Positions 37,508-45,201 of a DNA stretch of 64,000 nucleotides are shown one piece after another. The stretch is taken from positions 42,928 to 106,927 of the forward strand of contig DHVE01000107.1 in NCBI GenBank assembly GCA_002412495.1, written 5' to 3'. The notes under the pieces were generated by a model that did no database searches, was not told the origin of the DNA, and worked only from the letters and a program-made list of their open reading frames with translations. The position numbers and the translations under genes were made by a program. Positions within the stretch are counted from its first letter, which is position 1; each line of letters starts with the position of its first letter. The DNA comes from Betaproteobacteria bacterium UBA5216 (lineage in GTDB: Bacteria; Pseudomonadota; Gammaproteobacteria; Burkholderiales; SG8-41).

Positions 37508-37888
37508 TTATCCGGCGTGGCGAACCGACCACTTGGCGATTACGCCTTCCAAGTCCCCGGGAATGAGAGGCTTGCTGAGAAAGTCATCCATGCCCGCGCC
37601 GAAACATAGCTCACGGCTTCCTGGCGCGTCATTCGCGGTCAACGCGATTATCGGCAATCGGCGAATGCCCAGCGCCTTCTCTCGCTCGCGAATGCGCTCG
37701 GTGGCAGTGAGACCATCCATTGTCGGCATGTGGCAATCCATCAGCACCAAGTCATACTGCTTCGTCGCAACCGCCGTCACGGCTTCCTCACCGTTAACCG
37801 CGCATTCCACATCGCATTTGAGGAACTGCAGCAGATGAGTGGCAACCATGCGATTGATCGCGTTGTCGTCAACGAGCAAAATTTTCAT
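37508..37888 (-). CDS. single-domain response regulator
   Basis: A 126-residue receiver domain with Asp7/Asp8 (LVDDN), phospho-acceptor Asp51 (LMDCHMPTMDG), a conserved Thr in ALTAND and Lys106 (FLSKPL). No output domain is attached. The HMPTMDGLTAT style is that of receivers normally fused to hybrid histidine kinases. It lies 42 bases downstream of the B12-binding MerR gene on the same strand, so it may be cotranscribed with it. No kinase is adjacent. A second ATG one codon upstream is equally possible as start. Confidence 0.88.
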   Translation of the reverse strand: MKILLVDDNAINRMVATHLLQFLKCDVECAVNGEEAVTAVATKQYDLVLMDCHMPTMDGLTATERIREREKALGIRRLPIIALTANDAPGSRELCFGAGMDDFLSKPLIPGDLEGVIAKWSVRHAG

Positions 37889-37930
37889 CATGCCGCCCTC
37901 TTGTGTATTCGTATTGCGTCGAGAATGGAA

Positions 37931-38866
37931 CTACCCCGACGGATTCCCTTGATGTTCGCGAAAGACGCGTTTCTCGCGCCACGCATCAAGTGCTGACGGA
38001 ATATCCGTCAGCGAGACCATCGGTTTCACGCCTGGCACTGCATTTTTTGCACGCCGCCACAAGCTGCCACCCGCCCAAATTTCGATTTCGCACTCCAGAT
38101 TCATACGCAGGTCCGCCAGCCCCTCGCGCACGCGATTTATTCGCATGGCTTCGCTGCAGGAAATTCCAATAACATCGGCGTGATGGGCATGTGCCGCCTT
38201 GACGATATCCGGGATGGGCGTTTGAACGCCTAGCGAGATGCAGTGGGCGCCGTCGACCGCGAGGCACGCCTGTGCCATCAGAATTCCAAGTTCATGCTGC
38301 TCACCCGGTAGTGTAGTAAGCACGACACATGGCATTCGCGCGTCGGGCATCAGTGTGCCGAGAGACTGACGTAATAATATTCGCACTTGTTCGGTATATA
38401 GATGCTCTTCGAAAATCTCGATCCGCCCCGCTGCCCAAGCGGCGCCGATAAACGTATTTAACGGCGCCACAATATCCAACACGAAACCCTTCGGCCCGCG
38501 TCGCCCCAGCTCATGGGCAAGTTGCTGGTACAACTTAGTGGCTTGATGCGCCTTGAGAACACGCAGCACGGCTTCAAACGCCAAACATTCGCCCGGGGGT
38601 TGTTGATCAGCCACGAGCCGCGACGCTAATTGCGCGTTCAATTTACTCAACGGCTCCGCCACGATTTTGCTTGGCCGTATACCGCTATCCATCAAGCGTC
38701 GGATAACGCGCAATTTTTCCACTTGATCACGCGGATACACACGCTCGCCATTGCCGTCTCTTAGCGGCGTGGGAAAGCCGTAACGGCGCTCCCACACTCG
38801 CAGGGTATCTTTCGACAGCCCGGTGTCTCGCTCAACGGCAGCAATACTTGTAAGAGACTTTGCCAT
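37931..38866 (-). CDS. MerR regulator with B12-binding domain, CarH/LitR-like
   Basis: A 311-residue regulator. The N-terminal MerR winged helix (about 5-75) has the typical TLRVWERRYGFPTP turn. A helical cap domain (about 95-170) is followed by a Rossmann B12-binding domain (about 178-300). In CarH photoreceptors the cap carries W-x9-EH and the cobalamin domain E-x-H-x-x-G. Here both are present: Trp144 to Glu154-His155, and E189-Q-H191-E-L-G194. CarH also has a His right after the Trp as upper ligand; this protein has Ala145. It probably binds adenosylcobalamin and represses nearby genes in the dark. Targets are unknown; the receiver gene downstream is a candidate. Confidence 0.85.
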   Translation of the reverse strand: MAKSLTSIAAVERDTGLSKDTLRVWERRYGFPTPLRDGNGERVYPRDQVEKLRVIRRLMDSGIRPSKIVAEPLSKLNAQLASRLVADQQPPGECLAFEAVLRVLKAHQATKLYQQLAHELGRRGPKGFVLDIVAPLNTFIGAAWAAGRIEIFEEHLYTEQVRILLRQSLGTLMPDARMPCVVLTTLPGEQHELGILMAQACLAVDGAHCISLGVQTPIPDIVKAAHAHHADVIGISCSEAMRINRVREGLADLRMNLECEIEIWAGGSLWRRAKNAVPGVKPMVSLTDIPSALDAWREKRVFREHQGNPSG

Positions 38867-39084
38867 CAGAGTTTCTATACTATTGCCCTAGACATATATT
38901 TCTAAAATAGCACAATATTGGGAATATTAGTTTAGCAATTCCTCATTGTCTATGACAATTTTGGCTGGCGAAAACGTTGGCCAATAGGCGTTTTTGCCTC
39001 GCAAGAGCACAGCGATTGACACATCAATTTAATTGCAATGCACCAAAGAAGTGCATGACACACAGACCAGCGCGTGACCTCACC
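38867..39084. promoter_or_regulatory. intergenic region upstream of the MerR gene with inverted repeats
   Basis: The region is AT-rich near the MerR start and contains two symmetric elements. One is AATATT-GGG-AATATT at 38913-38927, the other ATTGTC-TAT-GACAAT at 38945-38959. Either could be an operator for the MerR protein or the promoter spacer region. The element near 38950 lies about 80 bases from the start codon. No coding frame is evident before the ppa fragment. Confidence 0.4.
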
Positions 39085-39301
39085 CTTCGACAAACCGACG
39101 CGCCTCGACCGCAACATCCATCCCCGCCTATTTGCCAAAATCCACCGCCGTGCAGCTCACGTATCTTTTCAAGCACTACGGAGACCTGAACCGGGCAAAT
39201 GGCTCAAGGTCATCGGCTGGATAGCCACCAAAGAAGCCAAGGTAGTAATTCCCGCCAGCGTCAAACGCCACAAGGGCGGGAAAATCAAGCACCGGTTCTA
39301 G
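39085..39301 (+). pseudogene. decayed 3' fragment of ppa
   Basis: This segment aligns base for base with the last third of ppa at about 37108-37324. The best-kept part reads PEPGKWLKVIGWIATKEAKVV, against EPGKWVKVIGWMDAEEAKAE in ppa. The segment before it matches in a different frame (QLTYLFKHYGDL against QITHFFQHYKDL), and a one-base loss restores the frame just before PGKW. The N-terminal two thirds, including the catalytic DGDPVD block, are missing, so it cannot encode an active enzyme. It lies about 1.8 kb from ppa in the same orientation, separated by the receiver and MerR genes. Confidence 0.8.
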
Positions 39302-39311
39302 GGCATGCCAA

Positions 39312-40277
39312 TCAACGGCGATGCTTAGGGCCGTGCTGCGGTACGATTAATGTATGAGCGGCTTGCGCTTCCCGTAAATCACCTTGCAATCGCGTACCTT
39401 CCGCCTCCAGGTATTCGAAAAAAGTTTCTGCCACTGCTGACAGTTCCTTTCCGCAACGATGCACAATGTACCAGTGCCGCCTTATGGGAAGCCCTGTTAC
39501 ATTCAGCAACACCAGCTCCTGCCGCTTTAGCTCGCCGAGCAACGCATGTAATGACAGCAGCGCCAATCCGAGGCCTCCAATAACTGCCTGCTTTATCGCC
39601 TCGTTACTGCCCAACTCCATGCGCACATTGAGTTTTACGCCTTGTGTCTTGAGAAAACGTTCGGTGGCCATGCGCGTGCCTGAGCCGCGTTCGCGCAGCA
39701 AGAAAGGTTCTTGAACCAATCGTTCCAGGCTTATGTGTTTTTTTCCTGCGAGCGGGTGGTCTTTCGGCGCCACCGCCACGATGGGGTTTTCCACAAAGGG
39801 GTGGCGCTGAATCTGAATGCCGGCCGGCGGCATGCCCATGATGTACAGATCGTCCTCATTGCGCGACAGCCGAGAAACAATTTCGCTGCGATTACCGACA
39901 TCCAGAGCAATATCGATGCCGGGATACTGATGTGAAAATGGACCTAGCAATCGCGGCACAAAATATTTCGCCGTGGTAACGACCGCTATCTTGAGTCGCC
40001 CCTGCTTGAGACCCCGCAGCTGCGCCAGTTGCATTTCGAGACTTTCCATGGCGTTAAAAATTTCGCGCGCATTGCGCTGAACCAAATCCCCAGCTTCGGT
40101 CAGGAAGATTTTCTTGCCGATCTGCTCAAACAGTGGCATGCCCACGATATCGGACAGTTGCTTGACCTGAATTGACACAGTGGGCTGTGCCAAATGGAGG
40201 ACTTCGGACGCACGGCTAAAACTCGATAACCGTGCAACGGTTTCGAAGACTTTTAATTGGTGCAGGGTAAGGCGCAT
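39312..40277 (-). CDS. LysR-type regulator, CbbR/CmpR-like, divergent from sbtA
   Basis: A 321-residue LysR regulator. The N-terminal helix-turn-helix (about 3-62) contains LKVFETVARLSSFSRASEVL and AQPTVSIQVKQLS. The effector domain (about 90-295) has the RERGSGTR loop and the MELGSNEAIKQAVIGGLG segment typical of CbbR/CmpR-type proteins, which control carbon fixation or bicarbonate uptake. It diverges from sbtA with a 107-base spacer containing a T-rich inverted repeat, the classic LysR arrangement. It most likely controls sbtA-purE-purK. It is related to the second LysR protein at 45202-46113. Confidence 0.88.
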   Translation of the reverse strand: MRLTLHQLKVFETVARLSSFSRASEVLHLAQPTVSIQVKQLSDIVGMPLFEQIGKKIFLTEAGDLVQRNAREIFNAMESLEMQLAQLRGLKQGRLKIAVVTTAKYFVPRLLGPFSHQYPGIDIALDVGNRSEIVSRLSRNEDDLYIMGMPPAGIQIQRHPFVENPIVAVAPKDHPLAGKKHISLERLVQEPFLLRERGSGTRMATERFLKTQGVKLNVRMELGSNEAIKQAVIGGLGLALLSLHALLGELKRQELVLLNVTGLPIRRHWYIVHRCGKELSAVAETFFEYLEAEGTRLQGDLREAQAAHTLIVPQHGPKHRR

Positions 40278-40305
40278 GGCTATTTACATCAGCAGGCAGA
40301 TTGAA

Positions 40306-40329
40306 ACATATATTTATTAAGATCTATGT
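40306..40329. promoter_or_regulatory. candidate LysR operator between lysR and sbtA
   Basis: ACATA (40306-40310) and TATGT (40325-40329) form an inverted repeat with a 14-base AT-rich spacer, within the 107-base divergent region. The half-sites are spaced like LysR recognition sites, which contain a T-N11-A core. The region from 40300 to 40370 is very AT-rich and should contain both promoters. A TTGTAA-N17-CTATAT pair at about 40333-40361 is a plausible sigma-70 promoter for sbtA. Confidence 0.4.
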
Positions 40330-40384
40330 ATATTGTAACTAAATATAATTTTACTCTATATTGCTCGACTTGTAGCATCGCGTC

Positions 40385-41377
40385 ATGCTCTCGAGTCTGT
40401 TGATACCGCCCCTGTTGTTTTTTGCGCTAGGCGCCATTGCCCAGGTATTTCGTTCGGACTTGAAGTTTCCGGGGGATTTATCGCGCGCACTGTCCATTTA
40501 TCTGCTGATTGGCATTGGACTGCACGGCGGGCATGAACTGGCGCAGGCCACTTTCTCGACAGCCATTCATTCGGTGCTTGCCGCACTGGCAATGGGATTG
40601 GCGCTGCCCCTGGTGGCTTATACCGCACTCAAACGTCTCTGCCGCATGGATCGCTTGAATGCCGCTGCGATCGCAGCACACTACGGTTCGGTCAGCGCAG
40701 GCACCTTCTTGACCGCAATCGCATTTCTGCAGTCCCGCGATGTGGATTATGAAAGTTACCCGGTAATCATGCTGGCGATCATGGAGGCACCGGCGATTGT
40801 CGTTGGGCTTTTGCTCGCCCAGCGCGCCCGTCGTTTGGCTGGAGTTCAAGCCGGATCGCCGAATTCACTGTCGGTGGGATTCGGTAAAACACTGGCCAAA
40901 GTGGTTACGCACGGCAGCGTTGTACTCCTTTTCGGCACCATGTTCATCGGTGCCGTGGTATCCGATAGGAATCTGGAAGCAATCAATCCTTTTTATCGCC
41001 TGATTTTCATGGGTGCGCTGTGTCTGTTCCTGCTTGAACTGGGCATGGACGCCGCAAAGCGATTGGAAGACTTCTGGCGAGTGGGCGGGATACTCACCGC
41101 CTTCGGTATCTTGATGCCACTATTCGGCGCTTCCGTAGGATTGGCCATCGCCCATTACTGGCTCGGTTTTGGCCCCGGCGGCATGACGCTGGTTGCGGTG
41201 CTGGGAGCCAGCGCATCCTATATCGCCGTCCCGCCAGCCATAAGAATGGCCGTACCGGAAGCGAACCCATCCATTTACCTGACCCTCTCTCTCGGCATCA
41301 CGTTTCCCTTCAACGTGGTATTTGGCATTCCCCTCTACTTCATGGTGGCGCAATGGCTCGTCGCATTAAACAGGTAA
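40385..41377 (+). CDS. sbtA: SbtA-type sodium-dependent bicarbonate transporter
   Basis: A 330-residue membrane protein with about ten hydrophobic segments arranged as two inverted halves. The AAHYGSVSAGTF segment (about 95-106) is the SbtA hallmark, with a corresponding GASASYIAVPPAIR segment in the second half (about 278-291). SbtA takes up bicarbonate with Na+ in cyanobacteria; proteobacterial homologues are less studied. No SbtB (PII-like) regulator follows. Its last 25 bases overlap purE, so transporter and purine carboxylation genes are one operon. The LysR gene upstream is divergent. Confidence 0.88.
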   Translation: MLSSLLIPPLLFFALGAIAQVFRSDLKFPGDLSRALSIYLLIGIGLHGGHELAQATFSTAIHSVLAALAMGLALPLVAYTALKRLCRMDRLNAAAIAAHYGSVSAGTFLTAIAFLQSRDVDYESYPVIMLAIMEAPAIVVGLLLAQRARRLAGVQAGSPNSLSVGFGKTLAKVVTHGSVVLLFGTMFIGAVVSDRNLEAINPFYRLIFMGALCLFLLELGMDAAKRLEDFWRVGGILTAFGILMPLFGASVGLAIAHYWLGFGPGGMTLVAVLGASASYIAVPPAIRMAVPEANPSIYLTLSLGITFPFNVVFGIPLYFMVAQWLVALNR

Positions 41378-41895
41378 ACGGACAACACACAAAAAAACGT
41401 CCCGGCATTGCTGCCGTAGGCATTGTCATGGGCAGCACCAGCGACTGGGACATAATGAAGCACGCAGTCGATGTGCTGCGAGACTTTGACATCCCATTTG
41501 AAGCGCGCGTGGTCTCGGCCCACCGCACCCCGGCATTGCTCTTTGATTATGCGAGGAGCGCACGGCGGCGCGGCCTGGCCTGCATCATCGCGGGCGCAGG
41601 GGGCGCAGCCCATCTACCGGGCATGCTGGCGGCACTTACCACGGTGCCCGTATTGGGCGTCCCTGTGCCCTCTCGTCACCTGCAGGGCATGGATTCGCTG
41701 CTATCCATCGTGCAAATGCCCAAGGGTGTGCCAGTTGCCACCTTCGCAATCGGAACAGCGGGCGCATCGAACGCCGGTTATTTTGCAGCGGCCATGATTA
41801 CGCAGCATCATGCAAACATTGCAAAAAAATTGGCCACATTCCGAGCAGCGGAAGCAAGACGCGTTGCGGCAGCCACACTCGCGGAGGTCCAGTGA
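41353..41895 (+). CDS. purE: N5-carboxyaminoimidazole ribonucleotide mutase PurE
   Basis: A 180-residue class I PurE. The GIVMGSTSDWDIMKHA start (about 23-38), the SAHRTPALLFDYA active-site segment with its His, GAGGAAHLPGM and the GASNAGYFAA segment are all present. It converts N5-CAIR to 4-carboxyaminoimidazole ribonucleotide in purine synthesis. The first 20 residues are a basic extension not found in most PurE proteins. The start lies inside sbtA (25-base overlap) and the stop overlaps the purK start by four bases. Confidence 0.94.
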   Translation: MARRIKQVNGQHTKKRPGIAAVGIVMGSTSDWDIMKHAVDVLRDFDIPFEARVVSAHRTPALLFDYARSARRRGLACIIAGAGGAAHLPGMLAALTTVPVLGVPVPSRHLQGMDSLLSIVQMPKGVPVATFAIGTAGASNAGYFAAAMITQHHANIAKKLATFRAAEARRVAAATLAEVQ

Positions 41896-43040
41896 TAGCC
41901 CCCGGCGCCTGGCTGGGCGTATTGGGCGGCGGGCAACTTGCCCGCATGTTCGCGATGGCGGCGCACCGCTTGGGATATCGTGTTGCCGCGCTCGATCCGG
42001 ATCCGGAATGTCCGGCGTCCGGGGTAGCGGATCGCCTGATCTGCGCAAGCCTAGACGCACCCAAAGGCTGGCGGGAATTGGCGAATTGCAGTGCCGCGGT
42101 AACCATCGAAACCGAAAGTGTCCCGGCCGGGTCGCTGCGTTTTCTCTCAAACCGGTTGCGCGTGGCGCCCGATGCCGACGCCTTGGCGATAGCGCAAAAC
42201 CGCGCACTGGAAAAATCTTTTCTGCAGAAAAACGGTTTCGCGGTCGCGCCTTTTTTTGTTTTGAATCGTCCGCTGGACAAGCTAAACCCGGGCGTTGAAT
42301 CGCTGTTGCCCGGGCTGCTTAAGACCAGTCGTTTCGGCTACGACGGTCGCGGTCAGATCGCCGTTGCCACGGATACCGAACTGATCAATGCGTTTGAGGA
42401 ATTAGGTGGCCCATGCATACTGGAAAAGCGAATCACGCTATCCGCTGAATTCTCCGTTATTCTTGCCCGATCTGATGATGGCAATACCGCTGTTTTTCCC
42501 GTGCCGCTTAATCACCACCACGCCGGGATCCTGGACTTGAGCATCGTGCCAGCCCAAATTTCCCCCGCGTTGCAGCGCAAGGCGGTAACAACGGCATTGC
42601 GTATCGCAGAGGCACTAAACTACCGTGGCGTGATGTGCGTGGAGTTTTTCCTGACCGCTGATGGTCAATTGTTGGTGAACGAAATAGCCCCTCGACCCCA
42701 TAACAGCGGTCATTTCACCCTGGATGCATGCCACACCTCGCAATTCGAGCAGCAAGTTCGCGTTCTGGCGGGATTGCCACTGGGAGACCCCAGCGCACTG
42801 ATCAACAAACGCGGCATCGCGATGGTAAATTTGCTGGGCAATATCTGGGGACATGCAGAACCGCACTGGAGCCCGGTGCTGGCGCATCCTCACGCACGTT
42901 TACACCTTTATGGCAAACGAACGCCACGCGCGGGACGAAAAATGGGACACATTACTTGCCTGGCAGAGTCAACAGACGCAGCAAAGGACATCGCATTGTC
43001 GCTGCGCGCCCAGTTGGTGACCGGTGATGCCTCAATGTAA
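41892..43040 (+). CDS. purK: N5-carboxyaminoimidazole ribonucleotide synthase PurK
   Basis: A 382-residue ATP-grasp enzyme. The N-terminal LGGGQLARMFAMAA binds the nucleotide substrate; the ATP-grasp core has LKTSRFGYDGRGQ (about 137-149), CILEKRI and VNEIAPRPHNSGHFT (about 260-274). PurK carboxylates aminoimidazole ribonucleotide with ATP and bicarbonate, giving N5-CAIR for PurE. The start is a GTG overlapping the purE stop (GTGA). As a bicarbonate user it fits functionally behind the SbtA transporter. Confidence 0.95.
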   Translation: MIAPGAWLGVLGGGQLARMFAMAAHRLGYRVAALDPDPECPASGVADRLICASLDAPKGWRELANCSAAVTIETESVPAGSLRFLSNRLRVAPDADALAIAQNRALEKSFLQKNGFAVAPFFVLNRPLDKLNPGVESLLPGLLKTSRFGYDGRGQIAVATDTELINAFEELGGPCILEKRITLSAEFSVILARSDDGNTAVFPVPLNHHHAGILDLSIVPAQISPALQRKAVTTALRIAEALNYRGVMCVEFFLTADGQLLVNEIAPRPHNSGHFTLDACHTSQFEQQVRVLAGLPLGDPSALINKRGIAMVNLLGNIWGHAEPHWSPVLAHPHARLHLYGKRTPRAGRKMGHITCLAESTDAAKDIALSLRAQLVTGDASM

Positions 43041-43147
43041 AGTGCCGGCCAGACATCACCAAGCGTTCGTCACTTGGATGTTGCACTACCAAGCCGCGTG
43101 CAGTTGTCCTGAAACGCGCATGACCGCGAAATGGCATTATCCTGGCC

Positions 43148-43185
43148 AAAAAAAAAACGCCGCGAGCTCCTGAGAGTTCGCGGCG
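43148..43185 (-). terminator. intrinsic terminator of the TerC-USP gene
   Basis: CGCCGCGA (43158-43165) pairs perfectly with TCGCGGCG (43178-43185) around a 12-base loop. Read on the minus strand the stem is followed by ten consecutive T residues (43157-43148), as expected of a strong Rho-independent terminator. It lies about 40 bases after the stop codon of the TerC-USP gene. The stem could also stop plus-strand purK transcription, though there the U tract is poor. Confidence 0.85.
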
Positions 43186-43224
43186 CAATCTTTCTGGCCT
43201 TACTTAACGGTCAAACCAGGCAAG

Positions 43225-44493
43225 TCAATCGGCTGCCACCAATAGAGCGGCCAATGCGGCGCCAATACCGGCGGGCAATCCATATTTCTCCAGTTTGGAT
43301 ACTTCCGAACCGGCAATCACCTCGACCGGTACCCGCGCAATTTCCAGCACACGACTGGTAACTGAATCCTGCAGCAAGCGTGTGAGCGAATTCTTGCGCG
43401 CCGTACCCATTACAATTTTGTCCGTACGCAGACGCTGCGCTACGCGGTCGATAGTCTCGGCTTTATCGCCAAGCTCAACATGCACCGCGTGCGGAATACT
43501 GTGCTTGTTGAGCATCTCCCGTGCGGGACTCAGGGCGCGGTCCGACAGCTCGCGATGCCACGACTCGCGATTCTTCCGGTTGCTGAACTGCGCCACGTGA
43601 CGCGAGAATGGCGGCCGCACGTGCAGCAGATGCACTTCAAGATTAGAGTTCGCGAAGTAGCCGTTAATGACATGCCGCACGGCCTCCAATGAATTGCTGG
43701 AACCATCTACCGGTACAAGTACTTTCAACATGGCATTTCCTCCTGAAGTTAGCGCCGGCTTGACAACATTGCCAGGTACCGGCATTTCCACCAAATCAAC
43801 AACATGCGCCGCCACGTGATCGCGAACCTTGACACGGTTGGCACGAAACCCCGCCAGCAGCACACCCCCCATAACCATCACATACAAAATCGAAATCCAA
43901 TTCCCGGCCGCCTCGACATACGTTTTTACCAGTGGTTCGCCGGTCATCATTTTCACCCCCGTCCATACCAAAACACCGGCACCGACATACACAATAGCCG
44001 GATACTTCTGCACGTATTTCAGAATGAGTTGGCTGCCCCAAATCACAATCGGGATACTGATCAACAAGCCCAACACCACCAGCAGGAAATTGCCGTGCGC
44101 CGCGCCTGCCACCGCAAGCACGTTATCGAGCCCCATTACGGCATCGGCAACCACGATTGTTTGCATGGCACCCCAAAAATTGGTCGCCGGGCTCACCTTG
44201 TGTTCGTCGTCGTTGTCCGGGTTAATCAGCAGCTTGTAGGCAATCCACAACAGCAATGCGCCGCCGGCCAGCAGCAGGCCTGGAATTTTGAGCAGCCACA
44301 CCACCACCACGGTCATTGCGGTTCGTACTACAATTGCGCCGACAGTGCCCCACGCGATGGCTTTGTTGCGTAAATGCGCAGGCAAATTGCGCGCAGCCAA
44401 TGCGATAACGATGGCATTGTCTCCGGCCAGTACCAGATCAATCACTACAATTGCCAGCAGCGCTGAAAAGAATTCAGTTGAGAGGAATTCCAT
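43225..44493 (-). CDS. TerC family (YjbE-type) membrane protein with C-terminal USP domain
   Basis: A 422-residue fusion. Residues 1-235 form a TerC/YjbE membrane domain with seven or eight segments; the metal-site motifs DLVLAGDNAIVIALA (about 17-31) and DAVMGLDNVLAVAGAA (about 115-130) are intact. A linker (about 236-254) leads to a universal-stress-protein domain (about 255-400) and a final hydrophobic segment (KYGLPAGIGAALAALLVAAD). In the USP the ATP-loop glycines are degenerate (MGTARKNSLTRLLQDS). YjbE-type proteins are manganese exporters in several bacteria, and a manganese riboswitch lies upstream. The start has a GGAG Shine-Dalgarno at 9 bases. A strong internal start at 43731 would release the USP domain separately. 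Confidence 0.88.
   Translation of the reverse strand: MEFLSTEFFSALLAIVVIDLVLAGDNAIVIALAARNLPAHLRNKAIAWGTVGAIVVRTAMTVVVVWLLKIPGLLLAGGALLLWIAYKLLINPDNDDEHKVSPATNFWGAMQTIVVADAVMGLDNVLAVAGAAHGNFLLVVLGLLISIPIVIWGSQLILKYVQKYPAIVYVGAGVLVWTGVKMMTGEPLVKTYVEAAGNWISILYVMVMGGVLLAGFRANRVKVRDHVAAHVVDLVEMPVPGNVVKPALTSGGNAMLKVLVPVDGSSNSLEAVRHVINGYFANSNLEVHLLHVRPPFSRHVAQFSNRKNRESWHRELSDRALSPAREMLNKHSIPHAVHVELGDKAETIDRVAQRLRTDKIVMGTARKNSLTRLLQDSVTSRVLEIARVPVEVIAGSEVSKLEKYGLPAGIGAALAALLVAAD
43729..43744 (-). promoter_or_regulatory. internal ribosome binding site and ATG at the USP domain start
   Basis: Inside the TerC-USP frame, AGGAGG (43744-43739) stands seven bases before an in-frame ATG (43731-43729). This ATG begins MLKVLVPVDGSS, exactly the first residues of a free-standing universal stress protein. 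The arrangement would allow a separate 168-residue USP to be made from the same message, or marks the site where two genes were fused by loss of a stop codon. Confidence 0.65.
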
Positions 44494-44555
44494 CTTGTAT
44501 ATCTCCGTTTGCAAAAAATCGTCATTAACGAATCCTTGCCGGATGCAGACGGAAA

Positions 44556-44690
44556 CGAGACCCGCCGCGCCCGGCCAAGGTCTCGCTCGCAACCAGAAAA
44601 TCAATCTGGTTACCAGCAGGACCGGGGCTTACTACTACCGCCCGTGTTGACGACCCTGCTGCTTCGGAGCTACTCCCCTCGTTTGAGGAT
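44556..44690 (-). promoter_or_regulatory. yybP-ykoY manganese riboswitch upstream of TerC-USP
   Basis: On the minus strand the leader reads GAGGGGAGTAGC (44682-44669), then GTCGTCAACACGGG, AGCCCCGG and finally GCGAGACCTTGG (44586-44575). These are the conserved blocks of the yybP-ykoY (Mn2+) aptamer, with CGAGG/CCTTG as the closing helix. Immediately after it, CGAGACC can instead pair with GGTCTCG (44562-44556), a mutually exclusive hairpin that would act as expression platform. An ON switch for a Mn2+ exporter is the expected logic. The gene start is about 60 bases further on. Confidence 0.85.
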
Positions 44691-44699
44691 TTACTTGCC

Positions 44700-44945
44700 C
44701 CACCGTGTTATCGCTTGTCGATGGGACAGGGGGGAGTATGAAGATCGAGTTTGCCTTTGTGAAATGAATAGTATTAATGCAAGTGATTGTTTTTAATAAT
44801 TAAAAATAGAATAACGAATGGCCATCATTACCATTGTTGATCCATCACCTTTTGTAATGCCATACATTGGGAGGAGTCATAACCAGCGCCTTGACGCGCA
44901 CCTACACGCATGCAAAACTGTGTATGCGCTTAAAGTTCAACGCAC
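44700..44945. other. spacer between two divergent riboswitch leaders
   Basis: About 245 bases without a credible gene. The middle (44760-44820) is AT-rich and probably carries the promoters of the two divergent leader RNAs. Short open frames here have no Shine-Dalgarno or recognisable product. Confidence 0.5.
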
Positions 44946-44946
44946 C

Positions 44947-45111
44947 CTCCAAAGGGGAGTAGCTATCGCGGCTTGGGTGAATTTTTCAAGCTTCGACCGC
45001 TGGGCCGTCAATACGAGGACTTGAAGTCCAGGTTCTCCGGTTCAGCAGGCAATCCGCCAGTGTCTGGCGTTGTCAGCGAGACCTTTGCCCAGACAGGCAA
45101 GGTCTTTTTTT
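44947..45111 (+). promoter_or_regulatory. second yybP-ykoY manganese riboswitch with terminator platform
   Basis: On the plus strand CCAAAGGGGAGTAGC (44949-44963), GGCCGTCAATACGAGG (about 45003-45018), CTCCGG (45035-45040) and CAGCGAGACCTTTG (45074-45087) follow in the order and spacing of the yybP-ykoY aptamer. CAAAGG pairs with CCTTTG to close it. The closing strand is also part of the terminator stem at 45079-45105, so metal binding should prevent termination. No manganese exporter follows; the next gene is a LysR regulator at 45202. A short frame overlapping the aptamer (44973-45161) is not a gene. Confidence 0.85.
45079..45111 (+). terminator. riboswitch-controlled intrinsic terminator
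   Basis: AGACCTTTGCC (45079-45089) pairs with GGCAAGGTCT (45096-45105), with one bulged T and a six-base loop, and is followed by a run of T residues to 45111. The 5' strand of the stem is the 3' closing strand of the riboswitch aptamer, so the two structures exclude each other. Confidence 0.88.
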
Positions 45112-45201
45112 GCGCCTTCAACCTGTCCGAGGTAATGGCCGCCATGTTCATGATAATTTGAGCGTGGCTAACGACAACGTTTATAGTACGAAAGGATTGC
45201 C

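Noticed and set aside
44973..45161. 62-codon frame over the second riboswitch
   Set aside because: It reads through the aptamer and terminator; there is no Shine-Dalgarno or protein similarity.
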